Source: Diphasiastrum complanatum
Taxonomy: Eukaryota; Streptophyta; Lycopodiopsida; Lycopodiales; Lycopodiaceae
DNA: 60,000 nt
NCBI GenBank assembly: GCA_029204225.1
Contig: CM055096.1
Location: forward strand, 62,788,957-62,848,956
Direction: 5' to 3'
The translations under genes were made by a program, and so were the position numbers. The notes under the pieces were generated by a model. It ran no database searches and was not told the DNA's origin. It saw only the letters and a list, made by a program, of their open reading frames with translations. Positions within the stretch are counted from its first letter, which is position 1; each line of letters starts with the position of its first letter. Below, piece after piece: positions 22,959 through 34,306 of this stretch.

Positions 22959-23492
22959 TTCTTTCTAAAATATGACTGGGTTGAAGATTGTTTGAAGAAA
23001 GGAAACCTTTTACCTCACGATCCTTATCTACTTCTTAATCCGTCGACGAGCTTTGATCTAACATTTAAGGACGCAGTGAGCGAGAACTGCACACTCGCTT
23101 TGATGCCAGCCGAGCCTCTAGTAGGTTCTGGTGTCTCCCATTCAGGCCAGGAAAATAGCTGCCACTACACCGCTCTGGAACAAGGGAAATCTTATAGAAG
23201 TGGGTACGTTGAGGTCGAGCACCCTGGAATCGCAAGAGAGGTGAAAATGAGAGAAAAAGCATCCAGTTCCACTGTCCACGAGGAGAGTAAACTTCAAATT
23301 CTTCACAATGCACCAGAGCAGGAAAGAGCAGAGGAAACTTCAACTTTGGAGAAGGGACATGAACGCAATTTGCAAAATAACACTGATCCTCCTCTCAACT
23401 TAAACTCTCATTTAACTGGTCCTTTGTTGGAGATGTGGCATATTTATGAAGATGTCTTTGCAGATGAATGGCGCGCTTTTACTTACAAAAAG
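22959..23492 (+). CDS. POLL: DNA polymerase lambda exon: BRCT end, linker and start of lyase domain
   Basis: The 534-bp exon (178 codons, phase 0) is bounded by tttagcag and gtttgc. It begins FFLKYDWVEDCLKKGNLLPH, the Trp-containing last helix of the BRCT domain. A poorly conserved polar linker rich in Ser and Glu follows, as is usual in this enzyme. It ends EMWHIYEDVFADEWRAFTYK, matching the start of the 8-kDa lyase domain (human lambda has a DKWRALGYAKA-type segment here). An in-frame run into the next exon supports a real transcript. Confidence 0.88.
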
Positions 23493-24169
23493 GTTTGCTT
23501 TTTCCCTGCATGATTTGAGAATGCCTTTTTTACATTTTGACTCCTTTTTGCTTTCGCTAGGTGACACTTTTGCAAGCTCCCCATAGTACTGGACAGCAAA
23601 TGGCATGTGGGTATACAATGCTATTAAAGTGCTTGAGACTCTATTTTCAACATCTCAATGTTAAGCTCATTAAACTCATTATGCTGTCATTCTCTCTGGA
23701 CTCATATAATAAGCAAAATTATCAAATATGTGTGCTATCCTGTGCAATATCTTGGAAAAGGGGTAGTATAGTTTCTAGGAAATGGAGGTAAAACTCATGT
23801 GGAAAGACCAAGGGAGTGCACACACCAGTGCCAACAGCAAGAATGGGAGTGCTTTTCAATATGGCAATATGACCAAGACTTCATATAACAAAAATGGACA
23901 CTTTAAGACCAAATGTCAAAGGTGCAAAAATAATTAGCATGCAAACATTACCAAAGTGATTTTTTTTTGGAATGAAGGTAAACTATTACTTTAAGACGGT
24001 TTCCTGAACAAGAAATGCACTATCGTAGTTATGATCAAGATCACGTATTTTAGCGTCAATGAAGCAAAGAATGGCAATATGCAAAGCAAATTTAACAATC
24101 TCCCACGAAGAATGGCAAATTAGCAACATCATTACCTAGAGCCCTACAAGCAGTGGCGAAGCCAAGAGG

Positions 24170-25290
24170 TCTCCCACGAAGAGCTGAAGCAATACCATAT
24201 TAATAAGTTGCATAATGAGTGTGCATAGGGTATATTATACCCAAAGAGGCCCTAAAATGGAACCTTCTAGGACAATAAACCTAAATTAGGGTCTAAGGAG
24301 GGAAAAAGTGCACCTTCCAAGTGGGTCTGCACCCATCCGGAAGGGGCCTCACTCCAAGACCAAGTGTTAATATAATGGGTTTTAGCCCAATCCAAATAAA
24401 ATAAACAACTTATGTAGTTTAGGCATTTACTCAAATAAAATAATTGCATGTCTAATGTGTGGCTAAATACATGAATAAAAATAACCACTAAGTAATTGGA
24501 AATGAATATGAGGCTTATAAGCAGTAGCTTTTTAGGCATTTACACAAATAAAATAATTGTATGAGGTATGGCAAAAAACATGCATAAAAATAACCACTAA
24601 GTTATTGGAAATGAATATGAGGCCTACAAGAAGTAGCGAAGCAAGAGTTCTCCCACGAAGAGCTGAACCAATACCAAATCAATAAGTTGCATAACAAATG
24701 TGTATAGGGTATACTTATAAGTTATACTCAAAGAGGCCCTAAAATGGAACCTTCTAGGACAATAAACCTAAATTAGGGTCTAAGGAGGGAAAAAGTGCAC
24801 CCTCCAAGTGGGTCTTCACCCATCCGGAAGGGCCCCTACTCCAAGACCAAGTGTTAATATAATGGGTTTTAGCCCAATCCAAACAAATAAACAACTTATG
24901 CTTTTTAGGCATTTACACAAATAAAATAATTTCATGTCTAATGTGTGGCTAATAACATGAATAAAAATAACCACTAAGTAATTGGAAATGAAGATGAGGC
25001 CAGCATTCCATGTCATATATGTGCCAGGTATAGGCTCAATAGTCTAGCAGTCCATAACTTGTCCATAGGTCACCTTGACTCAGAAAAACATTGCCCCCAA
25101 TGTTGGCAAAATAGAAAAGGGACTAGTACCAGCAAAAACAAAGCATCAAGGAATAGGAACTTGTATATGAGCAGGAGCACCCTCAAAAGAAATATTAGTT
25201 GCAAGTGAGTGTGCCTGATCCGCAAGGAGAGGAGTATGTTTAAAACATCAATACGCTCCCATGTAGCCTCCTCAAAGGGCACCCATGGAT
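24170..25290 (-). mobile_element. Ty3-A-like 3' fragment: chromodomain end and duplicated LTR
   Basis: The - strand at 25282-25200 encodes FEEATWERIDV, then the decayed end of a chromodomain. It matches EEATWEPIDVFYHTPSLADQ of Ty3-A''. Downstream on that strand, 25010-24640 and again 24540-24160 resemble family-A LTRs (ccctaaaatgg..., agtgcaccctccaag, then ...aatgggttttagccc). The two LTR-like blocks are alike and share ends such as accactaagt(a/t)attggaaatga, so one is a tandem duplicate. The whole lies in a polymerase lambda intron. Confidence 0.6.
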
Positions 25291-25416
25291 TTTCCCTGTG
25301 TTTTGATTAAATTTCTTAAGCAGGTTTCAAACGTAAAGAAAAAATTATTTGAGAGATATTTTAGATTCGTGATTGTTTTCCAAGTTTATTTCAAAAAACT
25401 TCTTGGTGTGGTGTAG

Positions 25417-25572
25417 GCTGTCAACAAGATTGAGAAGCTTCCTTTCAAGCTCAATAATGCAGAAGAGCTGAAGGTTATCGAGGGCATAGGAGGCTCTATC
25501 ATTGACAAAATTAAGGAAATATTAAGTACAGGGACACTTAAAAAGCTGCGACATGTTAAAGCTGATCCTAAG
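25417..25572 (+). CDS. POLL: DNA polymerase lambda exon: lyase domain helix-hairpin-helix
   Basis: The 156-bp exon (52 codons, phase 0) is bounded by gtgtag and gtatct. It encodes AVNKIEKLPFKL, then NNAEELKVIEGIGGSIIDKI, KEILSTGTLKKL. This is the 8-kDa domain that grips the 5' side of a DNA gap. It contains the first helix-hairpin-helix (IEGIGGSIIDKI). The Lys of DKIKEIL aligns with the lysine used by human lambda to remove 5'-deoxyribose phosphate. The preceding exon ends FTYKK, giving a continuous family match. Confidence 0.9.
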
Positions 25573-28129
25573 GTATCTTATCTTCAAAACATAATCTACA
25601 TTAGGGTTGTGATTTATGAGTTCTTGGAATTGTTTTCAAAATTATAATGGTATCTTGTAGTTGTATCTTATATATGCTTTTTTATTTGTATTGATTTTAC
25701 CTTTAGGCATCATGACCAGATGCACTCTTGAAATTTTTATACCATAATGCAAACACATCTCAAACATGATATGTTCACACAAAGTGAATTCCCTTGTTTA
25801 AGGTTGACTAGAAGATTGCTTGCACATCATTCTGCCAGATAACAAGAGTGGGGTAACTTTTGCTCGAATCACAATTCAAAGGTCTTTAAACAGCGATTAT
25901 CAAGTTGAACCATTTCAGCCTCTTTTGTACCTATTTACAGTTTGTAATTTGGAAGCTTTTGTTATAGATCTAGGCTGTAGCTATTTTTGTTTTGTTGGCA
26001 TGTATTTCCAGCCATGTAAAATCATGATAAAAATCTATCCATACTTCTTGGAATAACTCACACCTGAACCTAATCTTCAGATTCAAATCTGAACATACGG
26101 GTTTTGAACAAATTCGAATTGTTTTTGACCATTCAAAACAAGCTGATAAAAAACAAGAACTCTAGGAAACCTTTAAGTAGGTCATCCAACCATATATGTC
26201 TAGGCAGTGGGAGATCTTTAGTAAATATATCAAGACTTCTTTCTAAATCTAGATATTCTAGAAAGGTTGATGCAAAAAGAGATCTTCTTGGTCTCAAGGG
26301 TCGACAAAATACTCGAGACTAATTTTGGGTAAAGATTGTCAAATTGAGCTGAATATTGCATATCACCTGATTCCTCGACTTCCTTTGAATCAAAGAACTT
26401 TGACTCCCCTTGAATCAAATTATGAGAACATGATTAACCTTGCCATAACTTTGAGAACTTTGCTTGAAGATTTTGACTCCCTTGGTCTCTTTGAATATCT
26501 TCCAAGCACTTGATAAGTAGTTGGGTCCACGTGTGTCAATTCCTTGAATTGAATCCACATCAATTCTCCTAGTATTGTCTTAAGTCACCACCCCTTGTGA
26601 TGGACTTGACGGACTTAGCTGAACTACTCCCCCTGGATGTCACTTCATGTTTGCATTCCAACAAGTCCCCAACAATGATAGAAATAGAATGTCATCCATG
26701 AACCAAACCAAATATGCAAGTAATAGAGCATCCCCAATAGAAAGATAGAACGTATACAATACTTCCTCACACAAAGTAACTGATACTCCCCCTCAAATAC
26801 TTTCTTACACAAAGTACTTGACATTATCTTCTCCATGGAATCTCTTGCCTCTATCTCACACATAGAGTCACTTGCCCCAAACAACTTTCCAATTTAGAAA
26901 GCATCTCATCATGACATCTATTTATTCTGACAATTTGTCATGTGTGTACATCCATCTTCCTTGAAGGAATTTGCTTCATTTAAGAAGACTTCATATTGAT
27001 TTTCTAAGGCTGATTAATAACCTGTCAATTCATATAAATGAACCCTGTTGTTTTTCTTGAGGCTAAACAACAACCTATACTGTTGATTTTCAAAAGTTAA
27101 TCAACAACCTTATCTTCCAAATCTTCTTGGAAACAACAAAATCTACCACATGACAGAATATGAACTTAGACAAGAGAGTTTCTACCGCATAAACAAGCTA
27201 CTATGACTTGAATAGAAACCAAACCGATACAATGTAGAATGACAACCATGATCTATACATCTTATGCAACTCACCTCTTAGAACTTCCACCTTTGTCGAA
27301 CCTCGACAAAACCTTGTCTAATCTTAGAACGTTTGAAGTTGACCTGCTTCTGTGACACTACGATCGCTGATTGTCTTCTCCTACCATCTCCCTCACCGTC
27401 TCTTTTTTCACGTTGTTTTCCTTTTCCTGTGAGTTGACCCTTCCACTTTGCCTTGCAGTTGCATGACCCAACTTACATGTAGCTTCAATGACCCTTGTCA
27501 ATGTTTTCCTACAGTGATGGCTCTCAAACAATGTTCTTGATCAGTAGCGATCAGACAGTGGCGATAGATCTAATTTTATCACTTTTTTGGATCCTTTCTC
27601 CACCTTGCACCCTGATTGCAAACAACTTCTAGTCATAGTGCTGGTCCTGACTCCTGAGACCTCTTTCAGCACACATCAAGGTTCTCTCCCTTCCTAAACC
27701 TTAGTGATGGCTATGATGGAAAAGAGCCATATTTTACAAAATGTATAACACGCTAGCTGTACAGAACATTAAAGACAAATGAAGGCATCAACATGCAAGT
27801 ATGCTCAAAGAACTTTGGTGGCGTATATAAATAAAGAGGTATGCAACGCTTTGCAATCACGTACAACACTACATACTATGCTATTGCAACAACCTTGGCT
27901 AAAGAATGTTGTAACAAAGCTGCAACATACTTGCTGGAAATATGCCTATTTTGTAAGTGTTATTTGTTGCACACTTGTATTTTCACTATTTCATCTAGCA
28001 AAGGAGCTAACGAAGATAAAGCTTTCCCAAATGACTACAGAAGATTTAGTTCAAACAAGTGTTAGATTCAGTTGTTCAGATTAATTCTTGGAGTTAATAA
28101 GTTTTGGCATTGCTTGGATAGCGTGCTAA
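25573..28129. other. Unassigned intronic sequence
   Basis: No secure gene or element was found. Stretches such as 'actactccccctggatgtcac' near 26620 and 'gatactccccctcaaatac' near 26780 look like polypurine tracts of decayed - strand copia elements, but no pol motif accompanies them. The open frame 27779-28084 (101 aa, + strand) has no recognised motif. Confidence 0.3.
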
Positions 28130-30122
28130 CCTACTCGACTTTTTGAGACTACATAGTTTTGAGACAGTCCAACTAGTTAAGCATCATCGTTGTACTTTGT
28201 GTTTGGTGCATCAATAAAGTCTTTGATTCATGTCTCCTCTGCCACATCATCATCATCACTGCCCTCCCCCTCTGCCTCATCATCTGCCTCCTCCTCCTCC
28301 TCACTAACATACTCCTCTGAGTAAGAGGTCTCTGTGGATGAGGCCAAAGGCTCCTCATCCTCACCATCACGGGAGCGTGAAGCTCGATCCTAGCTCATCA
28401 ATCTTGGCTCAGCCACCTCGCCAGTATCCTCGTGGCAGCTGTGGTGGTAACCCGTGCATACAAAAATGGTGAATGATTACAATTGGGCAACGTGCACAAT
28501 GAGGTTAATAGTTATCAACACCAATTTCCAAAGACACAGCCTTTGTTCAAACTAACTTGTAAGTTCTAAGTTCTAACTTGTGGTCCATACAACAATGCAT
28601 ACACGTCCTTCCCCCCTGGTCCCTCAGTGGCAAATTTGGAACTTTTGTCACCATCAATCTCATCGGAAATGATCTGCATCAAATCTCAATTAAATCAAAG
28701 TTTCAAAAGGTTAGATAGTAGATAGTATATACTTGTAAGTCAGATTCCAGAACTTACAAGCTACAGATTTACCGTTGGTGGAGTTACGAGTAAGTTCTAA
28801 CTAAGTAGCTAGTAGCTACTAGCAATATTGAATAATCAAAAGTTTAAACCACAATTTACCTGAATTGCCTCTCTGGTCTTATGTAGCCTCTGTAGCAATC
28901 GCAAGTTGGCATGCACATACACCAACCTGTCGAGCTATGGCGTCGAAAGTCTGTTCCTCCTCGAATCAGAGAAAACACACTCCAGTTCCTCTCACATGCA
29001 ACCGCTGTGCAATCGTGTGAGAGAACTCGAATTGCTAGAGTCTGCAATATGGGAACGTCAATCCCATACTTGTCCCACCATGAGACAGGCTGCAGCATGT
29101 CTAGTGGTAAGAATTTAGAAATTTGACAAGTAGAGTCTGAGTCAAGAGTCAAAACTTTTAATTAACTCCTGAGTAGTGAGGACTCACTTCAAATGAGTTC
29201 TAAATTCTAATAGGTCAAGTTAGATTTGAACTCAAGAGTCTCACGTCTAAACACCATCAAGTCATCCATCAATGCATCCTGGTCAGCAGGATTAGGATAG
29301 ACTGCTTGAATGTAGGTGTTCCATCCATTCCTAAGCTCCCTATCTCGATACTGGGCTGGACTCCTCCACAATGGGTGAAGGATATGGGCCACTACATGTA
29401 GAGGATGATGGAACCAATCCTATCTTGATTGCCATCGATCTCGTATCTCTTCTATCCTGTACATTTAACATAGGCAATATGTAAATGACATTTCGCATTT
29501 ATGATCTCAGAAATTCAAAATTTCAATGAGCACTTGCCAACATCCACTCCACATTGATGATTGAGCGTACATAGTACATACTACATAGTACAAGTCAACT
29601 TACTACACATTGCACAAGGATTAAATGTTAGTGACAAGTCAAAATCGTTTAGTACATACCTATCTGATTAAGCAGTAATGACTCAGAGGTTAGAGGTTGG
29701 ATGAGTATGTAGTTACTAGTATACTTGGTGGGGGTAGGCCTCAAAACCTCGAGCTGTGAATGAGCCCTGAACATGCTCAGCACTCTCAGTCTCTTGGTGA
29801 CAAACCTCACCAGGAATCGTGCTGTGTCAACCACCTCCTTGATCCAAGGCAACTTCGCTATATCCTCAAATAGGAGGTCCAGACAATGTGCAACGTAGGG
29901 CATCCAAAAAATGTTGGGATAGGCCTCATGGACAAGCCTCCCCATCACAACGCAATTAGATGCATTGTCAATTACAACCTATCAGAATTCAAATTTCGAA
30001 ATAGTAAATACATTGTACAGGTAAAAAGTCTATGTGAGTGATGAGTCTCAAGTCATGACCCATCATGACTCATACACAATGACATACACCCAACTTACAA
30101 GTCACAATAGTAATTACATTAC
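28130..30122 (-). pseudogene. hAT-2 transposase, C-terminal half
   Basis: The - strand has, in order: VVIDNASNCVVMGRLVHEAY (from about 29982, after an acceptor-like tgatag), PNIFWMPYVAHCLDLLFEDI and AKLPWIKEVVDTARFLVRF (DUF659 end and transposase core). Then come a segment with DALMDDLMVFRRETLEF (29290-29210) and the dimerisation region WWDKYGIDVPILQTLAIRVL with ACERNWSVFSLI (about 29080-28960). The end is an acidic tail (EEEEEADDEAEGEGSDDDD near 28300-28240). The exons are separated by intron-like gaps. The N-terminal half lies at 44287-46143 on the opposite strand. The join between halves carries the target duplication of Ty3-A. Confidence 0.82.
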
Positions 30123-30544
30123 AGTTATGGATTCGGCTCATTACATTCGCCACGTCCATTTACATTTACTTTACTTTATGAATAAGAAGGCCTTGGCCCT
30201 TTTGTATTCATTATTGACACTTAGACTATATGGCTGGCCTTGGGCCCTATTTGGTCACATTTTTAGGACTTGGTCATATTGATTTGGAGTGGGGGTCCTC
30301 CTACTGGGGGGGCACACTATTTTCCCTCCAAATCTCCTGCCTCCCTCTATTTCTTGAATTCCTACTATAGGGTTCATTGGTAGGGTATATATAGGGCAAC
30401 ATTGTAGTCTTTTATTCAGTTGATGATATTGATCTCTCTCTTTAGTCTCCTTAATCTCTCTCGTTCATGCTTTCTAGGGTTAAGTCTTGCTTATGTGATG
30501 CTTTCATATCTTAGCTCTAGATCAATTGTGGCTTCATTCGTAAC
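30123..30544 (+). repeat. Ty3-A 5' LTR with AG...CT ends
   Basis: The 422-bp LTR starts AGTTATGGATTCGG and ends CATTCGTAACT, directly against TGGTATCAGAGC. The ends form AGTTA/TAACT, not TG...CA. A TATA-like gggtatatataggg lies near 30388-30401. Six other family-A LTRs or LTR ends in the window share these termini. Confidence 0.9.
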
Positions 30545-30556
30545 TTGGTATCAGAG
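30545..30556 (+). promoter_or_regulatory. Ty3-A primer-binding site
   Basis: TGGTATCAGAGC immediately follows the LTR. It is complementary to the 3' end of initiator tRNA-Met, the primer for minus-strand synthesis. Confidence 0.9.
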
Positions 30557-31149
30557 CACTTTCTTGAGCATCATCAACAAACAAATTTCTCTCACCGGAG
30601 GGCGCCCATTTTCAGCTTGGATCTTCACCATTTTCAGCTTGGATTTGCAGCTTTCTCTCCACTTGTTTTGTAGATTATCACTACCGTTTGGAGGATTGGC
30701 GCCCTACTGCTGCCCACCTACTGCCCATTTTTCGGCCCCTACCATCAGCCATTTTTGGGCGCCCTACTGCTCCATTTCTGGCACCCTACTGCTCCAATGA
30801 TTTGCTGAAAATTTTCACCATTCTCTTTTGGCACTCATCTTCCTCACTTGGCTGTCCATTTTCCAGCCATACACTCCACTACTTCTTGATACTTCTTTCT
30901 CTCATTAATTGGTTGCTTTTGCATGCCCCTCTGATCTCTATTTGGTGGCTGCCCGGTACCTCTCCATTTTATTACTGTTTTCAGCACGCTTTCGATTGCG
31001 GTTGCGAGGTACTACTTACACTATTTGTCATTTCCCTCTTTTCTTCTTTAGCGGGCTTTGTCACGTCTTTTCATTGGCGTACCTGTTGTGATGACTTATG
31101 TCCTCTCCTTTAGTTCGTCCAATTGATTAGCGTCTCGTCTCTTATTTCT

Positions 31150-32640
31150 TATTTTCCTCATCTTGACACATTCACCTACCCCGAGTGAGAGTCTTTAGGA
31201 GAACCTATCCGATCAATTTCGTCACATGGATGATACCATTTATGGCCTCGCTCTTCACCTAGACACTGTTATGACCCACTTTGCCACTATGCAGCCACAA
31301 ATTGATTCTTTATAGCCCCATGGTCCTGGTAAAGCTCCTGTTCATCCTCCATTTGGGACTCCCCCTCCATTTGGATTTCCGTCTTCTTTTGCCAGTCAGC
31401 CTGGTGGTGGACAGTTCCTTCCACCTAACCAACCAGTTTCGTCGCATGGATGATACCATTTCTGGCCTCGCTCTTCGCCTAGACACTGTTATGACCAGCT
31501 TTGCCACTATGCAGTTACAGATTGATTCTTTATAGCCCCATGGTCCTGGTAAAGCTCTTGTTCATCCTCCATTTGGGACTCCCCCTCCATTTGGATTTCC
31601 ATCTTCTTCTGCTAGTCAGCTTGGTGGTGGACAGTTCCTTCCACCTAACCCACCTCCTGGTTTCTTTCCACGTCACACAATTCCTGAGCCATACTTTGCT
31701 CGAGATTTTCGTGATAGGGTACAGCTCGCTACCTATTCCGGTTCCTCTGACGGGAACTTATTAGAGAATTGGTTTGCCAAGCTCGACACATTTTCAGATT
31801 TACCCTAAGACTGATCCTCAGAAGATCCAGTTCGATGCTTTGCAATTAGATGAATGTGCTGCCACTGGTGGCAGGGTCTATCGAGCTGATCCTAATCGGG
31901 AAGGGCTCCATATCTGGCCTACCTTTTGCCGTGACCTCCGTCATGCTATGATTGATCCTCAGTGGCTCAACTGCCAGCGTGATACCTTCCGTAGTCTCAC
32001 TCAGACTAGTGATCTTGCTTCCTATATAGATTAGTTTACGGAGCTTTCTTATCTTTTCACAGGTCTACAGCCCACTGAGCTTATTTCTCGTTACATTGCT
32101 GGGCTTCGTGGTGCCTTACGTTATGATGTTTCTTCCTTCCGTCCTCCCACACTTGTTGAGGCTCTTGCCAGTACTTTACAACATAAGTACTCTGACATCT
32201 TTCCTTTCTGCTTCTCTCGACCCCGTCTTTCTGCTTCATCTTTTCCCGCTACGTCCACCTCTACGCCTTCCACTTCTGTTCCGGCCTCTTCCATTGTCCC
32301 TTCGTCTACTCGTCCTCCAACCCCTCGTCCTGCTTTTTTCTGAGTTTGCTGACCTTTAGCAGAAGCGTCTTGGCTTTCGTTGTAACAGTCCTGACCATCT
32401 TGCCCGTGATTGCTGCCAGCCCCTGCCTACTACTACTGTTGTTTTTTACCATGAGGGCACTACTCCAGATGATTAGAATATCTACTTTCATATTTTTGAT
32501 GAGCCTGACCTATCTCCTGAGCCTTCCACTGATTTACTTCTTGCTACTTGCCATGCTCAGGTTGCCTATGCTACTTGGACAGGGCGTCCTAGTCCTCGCT
32601 CCATTCGGCTACGTGCATGCATTACTGGTCGTGAGTATAT
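31150..32640 (+). pseudogene. Ty3-A gag
   Basis: Reads like the gag of Ty3-A' (37552-36430): RMDDTISGLALRLDTVMTSF, then PHGPGKAP, a Pro-rich segment, an EPYFARDF block, and a CCHC region (FRCNSPDHLARDC near 32365-32420; Ty3-A' has RCKSPDHFARDC with a Cys two residues earlier). A 220-bp tandem duplication (about 31214-31433 and 31434-31653) repeats the start of gag. Premature stops, mostly TAG where Ty3-A' has CAG, lie at 31313, 31533 and 32032. Gag would form the particle. Confidence 0.82.
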
Positions 32641-33130
32641 TGTTTTAGCTAATACCGGCAACACTCATTCTTTTATCAGCTGTTATATCACCAGTCGGAT
32701 CCGTGCTTCACCTGTTCTTGCTCCACAGCCTCTCACATTTGAGGTTGCCAGTTCACACTCTTTTCCTAGTTCTTAGATGTTTCAAGAATTGGCATATCGC
32801 ATTGGAGATTTTTCTGGACAGGCAGATCTTTACATTATTCCTATGGAGCATTATGATCTTATCCTTGGTGTTGATTGGTTTGCATCTCTTGGGGCCGTTA
32901 CACTAGACTTGACACAGCAGACATTGACATTTGTACATGGTGCAGTTCACGCTCACTTGTTGGCATTGATTCTCAGGGAGACTTCCAACTGATCAGTGGG
33001 AAGCAATTTATTCGCAACCTGGCGAAGGCTCATTGTGCAACCTTATTATGTGTTCAGCATGCAGTAGTAGTTCCTCTAGTTTCTACTCCAGTAGTTGTTC
33101 CTCAGGTGATCTCTAACTTATTACATTAGT
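32540..33130 (+). pseudogene. Ty3-A aspartic protease
   Basis: Encodes TGREYIVLANTGNTHSFI, where Ty3-A' keeps VDTGSTHSFI. The catalytic Asp is changed to Asn and the Gly-Ser to Gly-Asn, so the protease is dead. YDLILGVDWFASLGAVTLDL follows. A TAG stop at 32774 replaces a Gln codon, and the frame shifts near 32950. Confidence 0.85.
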
Positions 33131-34100
33131 ATGCTTTTGTCTTTTCAGAACCTACGAAGCTACCACCATTACGTGACGTGAACCACCATATTGACTTGCA
33201 TCCTGGTTTTGCTCCTCCTTCTCGTCCCCCTTATCATATGTCTAGATCTGAGTGTGATGAGATTGAGCTCCAAATTACTACCTTGTTAGATCAAGGTCTC
33301 ATTGTTCCTAGTCACAACCCTTTTGGTGCCCCTGTTCTCCTTGTTAGTAAGAAAGATGGTACCAAACGTTTGTGTATTGATTACCGTGCTTTAAATAAGT
33401 TGACTATTCGTAATCAGTACCCTATTTCGCACATGGATGACCTCTTTGACTAGCTCGGTACCTCTAAGCTCTTTTCTAAGATAGATCTTCTTTCTGGATA
33501 TCACCAAATTAGGATGCACCCTTCTGATGAACATAAGACTGCTTTTCGTACTCATCTTGGTTTATATGAATTTCGTGTGCTTCCTTTTGGTGTCACTAAT
33601 GGTCCTCCTACATTCCAGAATGTGATGAATAACATCATGCGTCCGCTTCTTGGTCATTGTGTCTTGGTTTATTTTGATGATATTCTTATTTTTAGCCAGT
33701 CTCTTGCTGATGAGCATGTTTCCCACCTTTCCTCTGTTTTTCAGTTACTTGTACATCACCAGTTATTTGCTAAGTTGTCTAAATGTTCTTTTGTTGTTGC
33801 TTAGATCGAGTTTCTTGGTTTTCTTGTTTGTGATGGGCCCATTCGTTTGGACCCTCATAAGGTTCAGGCCATCCAGGATTGGCCTATTCCGACTGATGTT
33901 CATCATGTTCGTATGTTCCTTGGGTTACCCACTCACCTTCGTCGTCCCGTTTCTCATTTTGCCACTGTTGCAGCGCCTCTTCATGCACTTTTGAAGAAGT
34001 CTCATACTTTTCTATGGACTTCTGATTGTCAGTTAGCGTTTGATACTCTTCGTCATGTTGTTGTTGATGCCGCCGTTATGTGTTTACCCCAGTTTGATTA
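33131..34100 (+). pseudogene. Ty3-A reverse transcriptase
   Basis: Motifs in order: [94 protein letters not shown], and the catalytic CVLVYFDDILIFS. Then comes the start of the RNase H connection (VDAAVMCLPQFD). TAG stops at 33451 and 33802 replace Gln codons. The frame is otherwise well kept. It is cut at about 34100 by the inversion breakpoint. Confidence 0.9.
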
Positions 34101-34306
34101 GTAGGACGGCCATCCCACTGGACCAAAAACTGAATCTGCCGGCGGCGTCGACTATGGTATAGACGAACCTGTAATATAGCAGCAGGTAAAAATGGAAATA
34201 ACTCTGGAGCAGTAGGAAACTCAGCATCACAAGGAGCGTCATACTCAATAGCAGCACGTAATAAACTGACATGGAATACATCACAGGCGCGTGTGGAAGC
34301 AGGAAG
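34101..34306 (-). pseudogene. Ty3-A' chromodomain, 5' portion
   Basis: After a TAG stop (a CAG in Ty3-A'') the frame continues towards LPASTRACD and into a chromodomain-like segment with RLYHSRRRRQIQ and LVQWDGRP. It is cut at the inversion breakpoint; the remainder EPIDVFYHTPSLADQ resumes at 49247. About 15 bp between the two are missing compared with Ty3-A''. Confidence 0.8.

Larger units (their letters stand above)
30123..34100 (+). mobile_element. Ty3/gypsy element Ty3-A, 5' part (LTR to RT)
   Basis: It begins with a 422-bp LTR, a tRNA-Met primer site, then gag, protease and RT on the + strand. It stops abruptly after LPQFD at about 34100. The missing RNase H, integrase, chromodomain and 3' LTR are found at 46144-49246 on the - strand. 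The left flank ATTAC (30118-30122) equals the flank beyond the 3' LTR read on its own strand (46139-46143, GTAAT on +). The two parts are therefore one element split by an inversion. Confidence 0.88.
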
